A stretch of 64,000 nt of DNA from Betaproteobacteria bacterium UBA5216 (GTDB taxonomy: Bacteria > Pseudomonadota > Gammaproteobacteria > Burkholderiales > SG8-41): positions 19,481 through 83,480 of the forward strand of contig DHVE01000068.1 of NCBI GenBank assembly GCA_002412495.1, read 5' to 3'. This document shows positions 26,018-34,722 of this stretch, piece after piece. Every line of letters begins with the position of its first letter. Positions within the stretch are counted from its first letter, which is position 1. The notes below the pieces were generated by a model that saw only the letters and a program-made list of their open reading frames with translations, was not told the DNA's origin and did no database searches. The position numbers and the translations under genes are program-made.

Positions 26018-26986
26018 CTAGTCGATCCGCATGCCGGCGTCTTTGACCACCTTGCGCCATTTAACGAGTTCGTCGCGAATCAGGGCGCCGAACTGCTCCG
26101 TAGTGCCGCCCAGGCTTTCCAGGCTCTGGTTGGCGAATGCGTTTTTAACTTCGGCATGATCGAGTGCACGGTTCATTTCGCTGTTCAGCCGGTTGATGAT
26201 CGTTGCCGGTGTTTTGGCCGGCGCAAGAATGCCGAACCAGGCGGTGGTTTCGTAGCCCGGTAGCGCTGCTTCCGCGATGCTCGGTAGATTCGGCGTAAAG
26301 GGCGAGCGCTTTGCGCTGGTGACGGCGAGCGGCCGCAAACGGCCTTGCTTTACGTGCGGCAATGCCGTGGGCTGGCTGCCGAATGTCACCTGTGTTTCGC
26401 CCGACAGTACGGCGATCAATGCCGCTGCGACCCCTTTGTAAGGCACATGCGCCACGCGTATGCCGCTCATGCTGTTGAACAATTCTCCGGCCAGATGCGC
26501 GGCTGCCCCATTGCCGCCCGACGAATAAAATAGTTCGCGTGGCCGTGTTTTGGCCATCGCAATCAGTTCCTTCACCGATTTCACGGGCAGAGAGGGATGT
26601 ACCACCAGCACATAGACGGTCGATGCGGTCAATATCACCGGCGCAAAATCGCGCAGCGTGTCGTAAGGCAGATTTTGGTACAGTGCGGGATTTACGGTGA
26701 CCGTTGGCGTGGTCAACATGAGCGTATAACCATCCGCCGGGGCTTTTGCCAGCAGTTCCAGCGCGATATTGCCGCTGGCGCCGGATCGATAGTCGATGAC
26801 GACCTGCTGGCTGAGTTGTTCGCTCAGGCGCGGCGTGAATTGCCGCGCCACCACATCCGCTCCGCCGCCCGGCGGAAACCCCACGACCATACGCACCGGT
26901 TTGGCGGGGTAGTCCTGCGCGTTTACTGTCGGCGCGACGCCGCTCAAGCCGAGGCACAGGATGGATAGTGCGTTAACGCGGCGCAT
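26018..26986 (-). CDS. Bug/TctC-family periplasmic receptor
   Basis: 322 residues from the ATG at 26986, which follows AGGAGA at a good distance. The long frame to 27676 is antisense to the MmgE/PrpD gene and is not used. The signal peptide MRRVNAL...TVNAQ precedes YPAKPVRMVVGFPPGGGADV, a first loop with Gly-Phe-Pro-Pro rather than Pro-Phe-Ala-Pro. A DYRSGASG segment stands where DNRPGASG is usual. It lies divergent to MmgE/PrpD copy D (27119) with 132 bases between, and 79 bases upstream of the DapA-like gene on its own strand. Confidence 0.92.
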   Translation of the reverse strand: MRRVNALSILCLGLSGVAPTVNAQDYPAKPVRMVVGFPPGGGADVVARQFTPRLSEQLSQQVVIDYRSGASGNIALELLAKAPADGYTLMLTTPTVTVNPALYQNLPYDTLRDFAPVILTASTVYVLVVHPSLPVKSVKELIAMAKTRPRELFYSSGGNGAAAHLAGELFNSMSGIRVAHVPYKGVAAALIAVLSGETQVTFGSQPTALPHVKQGRLRPLAVTSAKRSPFTPNLPSIAEAALPGYETTAWFGILAPAKTPATIINRLNSEMNRALDHAEVKNAFANQSLESLGGTTEQFGALIRDELVKWRKVVKDAGMRID

Positions 26987-27118
26987 GTTGCGTCTCCTGT
27001 TGCGATAGGTGCGGTGCGATATTCTAAATGATGAGATGGGGTTCATGCCCGAATCGCATCGTCGCGGCGATTCACGCCAACACGGTAATATCCCGCGTTC
27101 ACCGGGGAAAACTGCAAG

Positions 27119-28525
27119 ATGAATACTACCATCAACAAACGAACTATCGTCGAGCGCATCGGCGATTACGCCGCCGGCCTGCAAGCGTCGGACATCGGGC
27201 CAGAGGTTCTCGACTACACCAAACGCATCCTGCTCGACTCGCTGGCGTGCGCCTACGGCGGACTTGAGAGCGAACCCGCGCGCATCGTGCGGCGCGGCAT
27301 CGGCGAGCTCGACAGCGGTGCGCAGTCGACACTGATCGGCAAAGGTATCAAAGCCAACGCGCAGTTCGCGGCGCTCGCCAATGGCGTGGCCATCCGTTAT
27401 CAGGATTACAACGATGTGTATTTCGGCCCGGCATGGACCGCGCATCCCAGCGACACCATCGCCACCGTGCTGGCGGCCGCCGAGTGGAGCGGGCGCTCGG
27501 GCATGGAATTTTTGCTCGGCATGATCGCCGCGTACGAAGTGCAGATGCGTTTTTCGGATTTGCCGGTGGCCAAAAACCTGTGGCATCGCGGCTGGCACCA
27601 CACGGCCGCGTGTTCGTACGCGGGGGCGGCGGGCGCGGCGCGCATGCTCGGGCTGAACGCGCAGCAGACGGGCCACGCGATTGCGCTCGCCGGCGCCCGT
27701 TCAAACACGTTCGCGGAAATTCGCCACGGCGACATTCCGATGGACAAGGCGTTGTCGGCGCCCATCGTCGCCAGTCAGGCGATCCTCTACGCGCTGCTGG
27801 CGCGGCAGGGCTTCACCGGATGCACCACGCTGCTCGAAGGCCCGTACGGCTTTGCGCATGCGGTGGCGGGCGGCGTGGATGTCGAGCCGCTGGTGCCGCG
27901 TGCGGGCGATTTTCGCATCCTGAAAATCGGCTTGAAGCCCTATCCGGTTGAAGGCATGACGCCCGCGATGGTGCAGGCCGCCATTGAGTTGCGCGAAGCG
28001 CATCACATTCAGCCGCACGAAGTGCAGGCGATCCGTATTTTTGCCCACGAAGAAGCCGTCACCAAGCCGAGCTGGGACGATCACAAGCACAAGCCCGTAA
28101 ACAAGGAGACCGCCGACCACAGCTTTTACTACTGCACGGCGGTGGGGTTGGTGGCGGGCGAGTGCACCTCCGAACAATTCAATGACCGCTGGCTGCAAGA
28201 CGCGGACGTGGCGCGGCTGATGGCGCTGTCCACGCTCGAAGCCAAGCCGGAACTGACGGCGCTGTTCAAACGGGGTGGTCGGCCCGCCGCGGTGGAAGTC
28301 AAAACCGCGCGCGGCGTTTTTTACCGCGAGGTGCTGTATCCCAAGGGCGACCCCAATAACCCGATGACGTGGGACGATGTGACGCGCAAATTCCGCAAGC
28401 AATCCGAGGCCATCATCACGCCGGCCATCGCGGATGAGATTGTCGCGCGCGTGAGCGCGATGGAACGTGAGGCTGATATGCGTGATTTTGCGCGGCTGCT
28501 GGGCACTACGGGGCGCGTGACGTAG
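27119..28525 (+). CDS. MmgE/PrpD family protein, copy D
   Basis: 468 residues. The active-site set is nearly complete: DYND at 96-99 with TAHP ending at 110, GWHHT at 158-162, a lysine in PMDKA (K210) and KPYP at 273-276. It is therefore expected to be a working dehydratase or decarboxylase on a small carboxylic acid, closer to 2-methylcitrate dehydratase than copies B and C. Receptors lie on both sides on the opposite strand. It is transcribed alone and converges with the receptor 28569-29555. Confidence 0.9.
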   Translation: MNTTINKRTIVERIGDYAAGLQASDIGPEVLDYTKRILLDSLACAYGGLESEPARIVRRGIGELDSGAQSTLIGKGIKANAQFAALANGVAIRYQDYNDVYFGPAWTAHPSDTIATVLAAAEWSGRSGMEFLLGMIAAYEVQMRFSDLPVAKNLWHRGWHHTAACSYAGAAGAARMLGLNAQQTGHAIALAGARSNTFAEIRHGDIPMDKALSAPIVASQAILYALLARQGFTGCTTLLEGPYGFAHAVAGGVDVEPLVPRAGDFRILKIGLKPYPVEGMTPAMVQAAIELREAHHIQPHEVQAIRIFAHEEAVTKPSWDDHKHKPVNKETADHSFYYCTAVGLVAGECTSEQFNDRWLQDADVARLMALSTLEAKPELTALFKRGGRPAAVEVKTARGVFYREVLYPKGDPNNPMTWDDVTRKFRKQSEAIITPAIADEIVARVSAMEREADMRDFARLLGTTGRVT

Positions 28526-28568
28526 CGGCGCAGTTTTACAGCCTTGGTGATTGCGGGCGCCGCTTCGA

Positions 28569-29555
28569 TCAGTCGGCTTTAATGCCTGCGTTCTTGACCA
28601 CGCGCGCCCATTTGGACACCTCGCGCCCAATTTGGGTTGCGAACTGCTGGGGCGTGCTGCTGGTGGCGTCCAGGCCCTGCCGCCTCATTTGTTCGACAGT
28701 ATCGGGTAAACGCAACAATTTGAGTATTTCTGCATTGAGCCGCGCGACGACTGCGTTCGGCGTGCGCGCCGGAACGAGTACGCCGTACCAAGCGCTCACC
28801 TCGAAGCCGGGATAACCGAGTTCCGCTATCGTCGAGATCTCCGGTGCGATCGGCGAGCGTCTCGAACCGGTGACGCCAAGACCTTGGAGCCTGCCTGCCT
28901 TTACGTGAGGCAGCGTGACCGGAACACTGCCGATGAAAAGCTGGGATTCTCCGGCCATGACGGCGGTGGCTGCCGGTGCGCCGCCGTTATAGGCAACGTG
29001 GACCAGATTGACCCCCGCCGCCTGCTTGAAAAGCTCGGCGGCAAGGTGCGACGGCGAGCCGCTGCCGGCGGTCGAGTAGTTGATCTGACCAGGGCGGGAC
29101 TTGGCGTAAGACACAAAAGCCTTCAGCGAGCTCGGAACCGAGGCGTGGGCTACCATCAGGTATTGCGAGTCGGCTACCAGGGCGACCGGTGCGAAATCGC
29201 TGACCGGATCGTATGGTGTGCGGCGCAGCGCCGGCGTGAAAGCGAGGTTTCCGTTAAACCCCAGTAGCAGTGTGTGGCCGTCGGGCATCGCACGTGCGAC
29301 GAGTTCAGTTGCGACGATTCCGGCGCCTCCGGGACGATTGTCAACGATGACCGGCTGTCCCATCGCCTCGGCGAGCTTCTGGCCCAGGATGCGGGTTAGC
29401 ACATCGTTGGCGCCACCAGGCGGGTTGGGCACGAGGAATCGTATCGGGCGCGAAGGATATCGGTCTGTATCGGCAGCTAATGCGGGTCCGGCAACAAGCG
29501 CCACGGCCATCGCAAAGAGGCAGCCATTCCTCCATGTTCGCGCGGGACAACGCAT
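28569..29555 (-). CDS. Bug/TctC-family periplasmic receptor
   Basis: 328 residues from the ATG at 29555. An open frame continues upstream to 29768 through the cupin gene and is ignored. The leader MRCPARTWRNG...PALA is a normal signal peptide. The first loop is VPNPPGGANDV, with Asn-Pro-Pro, and DNRPGGAGIVA and DGHTLLLG follow. It is the last gene of a minus-strand run: PanE-like reductase, cupin, receptor, with gaps of 57 and 50 bases. It may bind the same hydroxy- or keto-acid that these enzymes handle. Confidence 0.92.
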   Translation of the reverse strand: MRCPARTWRNGCLFAMAVALVAGPALAADTDRYPSRPIRFLVPNPPGGANDVLTRILGQKLAEAMGQPVIVDNRPGGAGIVATELVARAMPDGHTLLLGFNGNLAFTPALRRTPYDPVSDFAPVALVADSQYLMVAHASVPSSLKAFVSYAKSRPGQINYSTAGSGSPSHLAAELFKQAAGVNLVHVAYNGGAPAATAVMAGESQLFIGSVPVTLPHVKAGRLQGLGVTGSRRSPIAPEISTIAELGYPGFEVSAWYGVLVPARTPNAVVARLNAEILKLLRLPDTVEQMRRQGLDATSSTPQQFATQIGREVSKWARVVKNAGIKAD

Positions 29556-29605
29556 TGGTTGGGCGCGCTGTAGCAGCAATGCCCCTGAACTACGCGTTGA
29601 CGATC

Positions 29606-30094
29606 TCAATAGAACGATTCCTTCATGTCGGCGGCGCCACGGGCAATCAGATAGCCGAGCTCGGCTTTTGATTCCATCGTAGAGCGGTCGATGTTGAACT
29701 GGATAGCACGCTCGGGCGCGTTGGTGGCTTTGATCGTCAGAAGCTGGAGCGTCTCCGTTACCTCCCACTCGTGCGCACCGCGCATGCCCGGCGGGCCGTA
29801 CACCACGTCCCCGGGCTTCACTTTGAAGCTGTTGCCTTCAATGTCTCTTACTATTCCCTGGCCGGCGACGACATAGTGAAAGGTCTCGATCAGGTGCCAG
29901 TGTAGATGCTCATGCGCGCCGGGGCCGAAAGTTGCCAGTCCTACGCTGATCCGTTCGCTGGGATGGGCGGTGGTGCCGGAGAGCCGTCTGACCATCAGCC
30001 CTTCAATTACGCCGGGCGACGCTGGCACGTCGGATTGATTGAAGACCTGCAATGTGGATTTTATTTCGGACTTGGTGTTCACGAGTGGCCCCAT
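29606..30094 (-). CDS. Single-domain cupin protein
   Basis: 162 residues. The two cupin motifs are clear: GAHEHLHWHLIETFHYVVAG, with the histidines and glutamate that bind metal, and GDVVYGPPGMRGAHEWEV with the final histidine. Members are metal-dependent dioxygenases, isomerases or simple ligand binders. There is no leader, so it acts in the cytoplasm. It stands between the PanE-like reductase and a Bug receptor in one transcription direction. A specific reaction cannot be assigned. Confidence 0.88.
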   Translation of the reverse strand: MGPLVNTKSEIKSTLQVFNQSDVPASPGVIEGLMVRRLSGTTAHPSERISVGLATFGPGAHEHLHWHLIETFHYVVAGQGIVRDIEGNSFKVKPGDVVYGPPGMRGAHEWEVTETLQLLTIKATNAPERAIQFNIDRSTMESKAELGYLIARGAADMKESFY

Positions 30095-30151
30095 ATTGTC
30101 AGTAATCGGTCGATGTTAGACGGCACAAGCTAACGGATGCCGGCTGCGGCG

Positions 30152-31159
30152 TCAACGCAATCGAGCACGCTCGGCTTGCCCCGCGTGATCTAGCCCTCGC
30201 AGCAGCGCGACCACCACGTCTATGGTCGGCACGTTGACGCCCGCATCGCGGGCAAACGCCTGGATTTGCCCCAGCCCCGCCTCTACTTCCAATGGGCGAT
30301 GTGTAAGCACATCCCAAAGCATTGAATGCGGGCGCTGATCCGGTTTTGTGTTGGCGCGCCGGGAAGCCTTCTCGACATCGATCTCTGCGCGCAAGTCGTG
30401 TCCTAGGGCGGCACCCACTGCCAGCGTCTCGCGCATGAGGGCGGCCACCACCGCCCGCGTTTCCGGGACGGCGCCCAGCGCGTGAAAGTTGAGGCGAGTG
30501 AGCGCGCTCACCGAATTGCCGGCAGAATAAGTGACCAGCTTGCGCCACACTTCGCGGCGCAGGTTCGGCGTGGCTTCGGCAGTCAGTCCGGCCCCGCGCA
30601 TTGCAGTGACAGCCTGATTCACGCTCTCTCGGCCCGATGCGTCAGATGCGTCGGGCGCGCCAATCAGCCAGCGGTCGTTGCCGCTGTGGTGAACCACGCC
30701 AGGGCTCGCTAGCGCGTTCGCCGAATAGACGATGCAGGCCAGCGCGCGCTGCGGCCGGACCGCGGACCAGAGCGCGGCTCCTGGGTCGACCAGTGGAAGA
30801 TGGCGGGGCTCCGGCGCGATACCGTAATGCCACCACCAAGGAACGCCATTGGTCACGAACAGTGCGCGTCCATCCGGCGCAAGCAGGCGCGAGAGCGTGG
30901 CGGCAATGGCCGCCAAACCCGGAGCCTTAAGTGCAACGACGACGAGATCCTGTGGTGACAATGACGAGGGATCGTCCGTAACGACATGGGGCCGGGCGCG
31001 AATTTCCTGTTCGCCGGTGTGCAGCGTCACGCCGCCCTCGCGGATCGCTCGCAGTGCCGGCCCTCGCGCGATAACCGATATTTCGTGCATGCCGGCCGCT
31101 GCCAATCGCGCGGCAACATGGCCGCCTATAGCGCCTGCACCGTAGATACATATCCGCAT
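30152..31159 (-). CDS. 2-dehydropantoate 2-reductase family protein (ketopantoate-reductase-like)
   Basis: 335 residues. The N-terminus IYGAGAIGGHVAARLA is the NADP-binding Rossmann motif. The catalytic lysine region KLVTYSAGNSVSALT and the C-terminal SMLWDVLTHRPLEVE are the standard PanE landmarks. The family reduces 2-keto acids such as ketopantoate. Position in a catabolic run with a cupin and a receptor, and no other pantothenate genes, suggests a dedicated 2-keto- or 2-hydroxy-acid reductase rather than vitamin synthesis. The ATG at 31159 lacks a strong ribosome binding site. Confidence 0.88.
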   Translation of the reverse strand: MRICIYGAGAIGGHVAARLAAAGMHEISVIARGPALRAIREGGVTLHTGEQEIRARPHVVTDDPSSLSPQDLVVVALKAPGLAAIAATLSRLLAPDGRALFVTNGVPWWWHYGIAPEPRHLPLVDPGAALWSAVRPQRALACIVYSANALASPGVVHHSGNDRWLIGAPDASDASGRESVNQAVTAMRGAGLTAEATPNLRREVWRKLVTYSAGNSVSALTRLNFHALGAVPETRAVVAALMRETLAVGAALGHDLRAEIDVEKASRRANTKPDQRPHSMLWDVLTHRPLEVEAGLGQIQAFARDAGVNVPTIDVVVALLRGLDHAGQAERARLR

Positions 31160-31365
31160 CAGGATTATCGGTGGGTAACGCGGCGACTACTTCGCGCCAT
31201 GAGGTTCACGGGTGAATCGGGCGGCCAGCATCCGCTCGGGGCACTGCACCGTCAATCGGGGGAGCAGAAATTTCAAACGATCTTTATGCATAAACCCAAT
31301 GTACACCGACCCCATCGAAAGGCCAATTGCTGAGCTTCAGTAGCCAGACGCTAATATATTACAGC

Positions 31366-32538
31366 TTACTTTCCAGGGACGTTGCGAGCGAACATATGTG
31401 GGCCGATTTCGGAAACCTTACGCACACCCACATAACCGAAGGTTCGCTCCATTTCATCCGACAGTATCTTGATCGCCCGCGCGGCGCCCGCCTGACCGCC
31501 GCAGGCCGTGCCATAAAGCGTTGCGCGGCCGACAAGTACCATCTTGGCGCCAAGGCCCAATGCCTTGACGATGTCACTGCCGCGGCGGATGCCGCTGTCG
31601 AGGATCACCGTGCAGCGGTCGCCGACAGCTGCCACGATTTCGGGCAGCACGTCGATGGTGGCTATGGCGCTGTCGAAGGCGCGTCCGCCATGATTCGACA
31701 CGACAATGCCATCGGCACCCGCATCGACGGCGGCCCGCGCCTGTTCCGCGCTCAGGATGCTCTTGACGATGAGTTTGTGCGGCCAGAAGTCGCGGAATTT
31801 CCGGATGTGTTCCCAGGTCATCGCCTGGAACGCCTTCGGACGCACGCGCGTTATGCCATCGAGCACGGTATGGCGGTAGCGGTCGGGAAAGTTGGCGTTG
31901 GTGGGCAGGCCTTCGTTCATGACGTATTTGCGCATCACGCGCCACATCCAGCCGGGGTGCATCAGCATGTCCACCGCCGCCGTCACATTGGGCTTGAACG
32001 GAAACGAGAAACCGTTGCGCTCGTTGTGTTCGCGCCCGCGGCCCGGCGCGGCGTCGATAGTCACCACCAGCGCTTCCCAACCGAGGTCGCGCGCGCGCGT
32101 GACCATTTCGTACGAGCCCGCTTCATCCGCCCAAGGGTAAAGCTGGAACCACTTGCGTGCGTCGGGCACTGCCCTGCTGACTTCTTCCATCGAAGTCAGC
32201 GCGCCGGTGGCCAGTGTGAATGGAATGCCCGCCGCGGCCGCGGCACGCGCCAGTTCGATCTCGCCTTGATACCACATCAGTCCCGCGCTGCCGGTGGGCG
32301 CGATGCCGAACGGCAGATTGATGCGTTGGCCGAAGATTTCGGTGCCGAGGTCGCGCTTCGACCAATCGTTGAGAAAATGCGTGTGCAGTTTGATGCGTTG
32401 AAACGCCGCGCGGTTTTCTTCGAGCGAAAGCCCGTCCTCGGTGCCCTTGTCGACGTATTCAAAGATGCCCTTGGGCAGGCGGCGCTGCGCAATCTCGCGC
32501 AGATCGAAAATGTTGTAACACTGATCAAGGTTTGTCAT
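31366..32538 (-). CDS. FMN-dependent alpha-hydroxy-acid oxidase/dehydrogenase (LldD-like)
   Basis: 390 residues with the full family layout: the N-terminal YVDKGTED, a PFGIAPTGSAGLMW strand, WFQLYPW, VVTIDAAPGRGRE, the active-site VSNHGGRAFDSA (catalytic His and Arg) and the phosphate-binding DSGIRRGSDIVKALGLGA. It oxidises L-2-hydroxy acids such as lactate, glycolate or mandelate to keto acids. The usual SNHGGRQLD reads SNHGGRAFD, so substrate preference may be changed. It lies between an SMP-30 lactonase and a keto-acid reductase on the same strand, consistent with lactone to hydroxy acid to keto acid flow. Confidence 0.92.
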   Translation of the reverse strand: MTNLDQCYNIFDLREIAQRRLPKGIFEYVDKGTEDGLSLEENRAAFQRIKLHTHFLNDWSKRDLGTEIFGQRINLPFGIAPTGSAGLMWYQGEIELARAAAAAGIPFTLATGALTSMEEVSRAVPDARKWFQLYPWADEAGSYEMVTRARDLGWEALVVTIDAAPGRGREHNERNGFSFPFKPNVTAAVDMLMHPGWMWRVMRKYVMNEGLPTNANFPDRYRHTVLDGITRVRPKAFQAMTWEHIRKFRDFWPHKLIVKSILSAEQARAAVDAGADGIVVSNHGGRAFDSAIATIDVLPEIVAAVGDRCTVILDSGIRRGSDIVKALGLGAKMVLVGRATLYGTACGGQAGAARAIKILSDEMERTFGYVGVRKVSEIGPHMFARNVPGK

Positions 32539-32635
32539 TGGATAGTTCTTTCGAAACGATTCATACGTTTGTTGATTCGCAACTCTTCAGATTCGAAATA
32601 GAAAGCACGTGCGGAAATGCTTGCGGATAGGTCCC

Positions 32636-32652
32636 TTCCCCCTGAAGGGGAA
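32636..32652. repeat. Small intergenic hairpin (TTCCCC / GGGGAA)
   Basis: TTCCCC and GGGGAA flank a five-base loop in the gap between the SMP-30 gene and the hydroxy-acid oxidase gene. It resembles the TTCCC-TTG-GGGAA unit at 11899-11911, so it is probably a member of the same small dispersed repeat. A terminator is less likely because there is no T-run on either side. Confidence 0.4.
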
Positions 32653-32705
32653 AGAGTCCCTTTGAATTGCCGTTTCATCGGAGCCTGAATAGATACGTTG
32701 ATTCG

Positions 32706-33608
32706 TTACTTGCGTAATTTATACCAGGGATGCGGATTGCCCGGCACCTTCACGCGCAGGGTGTACACCGAAGTATGTGCGCAGCAGAACAGCGTACGCA
32801 TGTCCGGCCCGCCGAAAGCGAAATTTACCGACTGCTCAGGGAACTTGATGATGCCCACGCGCTTGCCGTCGGGCGCCATCACCCAGATACCGCCGGGGCC
32901 GGTGCAGTACACGCGACCGAGGCTGTCGACTTTCAGGCCGTCGGGGATGCCGGGCTCCGTGCCTTCGTTCATGTCGCAGAATATGCCGCGGCTCACCATG
33001 TTGCCGGCGGCGTCGAGATTGATCTTGTGTATGTATTTGGATGAACGCGTGTTGGCCACATACAGCGTGCGCTCGTCCGGTGAGAACGCAAGGCCGTTCG
33101 GATATTCACAATTCGCGATCAGGCTGACGGTGCCGTCGGTCGCCACGCGATACACGCCCGCGCCGTCCCACAGATTGTTGTCGCCGGCGCGGCCGGGAAT
33201 TTCGCGCTCGTGGTAGGGACGGCGTTTGTCGGGGTCGGTAAAGTAAATGCTGCCGTTGGTGTGACACACCACGTCGTTTGGGCGGCTGAATCGCCCGCCC
33301 TTGTAATTGCCGGCCAGCACTTCCACCTTGCCGTCGGCGCCCGTGCGTGTGACCTTGCGCCCATCACCTTCGCACACGATCAGCCGGCCCTGCAAATCAA
33401 AGGTGGTGCCATTGCCGCCCTCGGTGTTGCGCACGAGTTCCGCTTTCTGGCCGATTTTGACTTTGTGTAGCCGGTTCGGCCGCAGATCGACGAAATACCA
33501 GAAATCATCCGGATGCCACAGCGGGCCTTCGGTAAAGGTAAATCCGCTGGCGATGGTGACCGCATCGGTGGTTTCGAGGACTTCGGGCAGATAGTTTGCG
33601 GCGGACAT
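32706..33608 (-). CDS. SMP-30/gluconolactonase family protein
   Basis: 300 residues from the ATG at 33608 with AAGGAG upstream. An in-frame ATG at 33671 is less well placed. The six-bladed propeller family is recognised by FTEGPLWHPDDFWYFVDL, a metal-binding Glu near the N-terminus, RPNDVVCHTNGSIYFTDP, YPNGLAFSPDERTLYVANT and IPDGLKVDSLGRVYCTG with the catalytic Asp. It hydrolyses sugar or other lactones to hydroxy acids in the cytoplasm. It is the first gene of the minus-strand run that continues with the hydroxy-acid oxidase 167 bases later. Confidence 0.92.
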   Translation of the reverse strand: MSAANYLPEVLETTDAVTIASGFTFTEGPLWHPDDFWYFVDLRPNRLHKVKIGQKAELVRNTEGGNGTTFDLQGRLIVCEGDGRKVTRTGADGKVEVLAGNYKGGRFSRPNDVVCHTNGSIYFTDPDKRRPYHEREIPGRAGDNNLWDGAGVYRVATDGTVSLIANCEYPNGLAFSPDERTLYVANTRSSKYIHKINLDAAGNMVSRGIFCDMNEGTEPGIPDGLKVDSLGRVYCTGPGGIWVMAPDGKRVGIIKFPEQSVNFAFGGPDMRTLFCCAHTSVYTLRVKVPGNPHPWYKLRK

Positions 33609-34172
33609 GCGTTGCTCCTTGATCGAGTGAGTAAATAGTGAATCCGGATTGGCAGGAGTGTAAAGCTTCATCGAAAAGGTTGCATCGATCAGCGGATTTC
33701 TTGCGGTTACCCGTGTGCGGTATCAGCTGCTTGGCACGGTGGGCCTCACTCTCCCCAATACATGGGCAACGCCCGATGGCCCATCTCCCTTGGCCTATTG
33801 CAACCCAACGCAACCCAACGCAACCCAACGCAACCCAACAGTGAAAATCGTAGAGAGTGTCCCTCGCTTTTCTGACGCGTTTGAATTCGATTGCGAGTAT
33901 CTGTTGCACTCGCTCCTTCCCATCGGGTTGGACAACAAGCGGCAAGGCAAATTTTTCTTCGTAAAAACAACTGGTTAAGTTTGTGCTTTGCTATTGAATT
34001 TGTAACTCGGGACCGGGGAAGCAAACCCGTCGAACGAAATCGTTGCGTGCCGCAGAGGGTTTCTGGGGGCTTGCTGGTGCGATTATGCAGCGCCAGTACT
34101 TGCGCTAGATCAAACTGACCGGGATCGAAGGCTGATATGTTTGAACTTCTCTAAACCAAAACGGGCTTGAAC
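33609..34172. other. Gene-free interval with a short tandem repeat
   Basis: About 560 bases separate the divergent SMP-30 and macrodomain genes. I see no convincing coding frame. It holds a small inverted repeat (ATGGGC at 33762, GCCCAT at 33779) and the 10-base tandem repeat at 33801-33840. The second half is AT-richer than the genes around it. Confidence 0.6.
33801..33840. repeat. 10-base tandem repeat, four units
   Basis: Four consecutive copies of CAACCCAACG, the last ending in A. On the minus strand this reads as the GTTGGGTTGC type seen at the edge of interspersed repeats in many proteobacteria. There are no spacers, so it is not a CRISPR array. Confidence 0.85.
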
Positions 34173-34661
34173 ATGATCATCGAAGTCAGCGGGGATATTT
34201 TGTTAACCAAGGCGCAGGTTATTGCACATGGGGTGGCCCCCAACGATCCCTTTAACAGCGGACTGGCACTACAGTTGCGGACCAGTTGGCCGTCGATGTA
34301 CAAGGATTTCCGCCACTATTGCCAAAGCCGGCATCCCAAGACGGGTGGTTTGTGGGCGTGGATGGGCGCCGATGGCAAGCGGGTCATCAATCTTTTTACG
34401 CAGGATGCCGCATATCACGCCGGTGAGAAACCGGGGCGTGCAACGCTGCATCATGTCGGTCATGCGTTACGAGAGCTGCGGCAACTTATCGAGGCCGAAA
34501 ATTTCAGCAGCGTGTCGCTGCCCCGCCTTGCAACGGGAGTCGGCGGCCTGGAATGGAAAGATGTCAGCCCGCTCATTACGCAGAATCTGGGCGACCTGAA
34601 GATACCGGTGATTATCTATACCACGTATCACGCCGGGCAAGCGGCAGCGGAGGGGTTGTAG
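34173..34661 (+). CDS. Macrodomain protein, TARG1/DarG-like
   Basis: 162 residues from the ATG at 34173; a TTG two codons upstream is a weaker choice. The whole protein is one macrodomain. GDILLTKAQVIAHG at 7-20 is the ADP-ribose-binding first loop, and LPRLATGVGGLEW at 116-128 matches the catalytic/phosphate loop of the TARG1/ALC1/DarG branch. PKTGGLWAWMGADGKRVINLFTQ precedes it. Such proteins bind or remove ADP-ribose from proteins or DNA. DarG is normally paired with a DarT toxin, but no DarT-like gene is adjacent, so this is a stand-alone enzyme here. It is isolated by gene-free DNA upstream. Confidence 0.85.
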   Translation: MIIEVSGDILLTKAQVIAHGVAPNDPFNSGLALQLRTSWPSMYKDFRHYCQSRHPKTGGLWAWMGADGKRVINLFTQDAAYHAGEKPGRATLHHVGHALRELRQLIEAENFSSVSLPRLATGVGGLEWKDVSPLITQNLGDLKIPVIIYTTYHAGQAAAEGL

Positions 34662-34722
34662 GCGTTATCCAGTATTCGCGGGTGGGGAATATGCCGGCTT
34701 TGAGCAGATGGCGTACCTGCTT

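Noticed and set aside
26987..27676. Long N-terminal extension of the receptor at 26018-26986
   Set aside because: It is antisense to MmgE/PrpD copy D and precedes a good ribosome binding site, start codon and signal peptide at 26986.
33801..33840. Possible CRISPR array
   Set aside because: The units are 10 bases long and contiguous, without spacers, and no cas genes are present.
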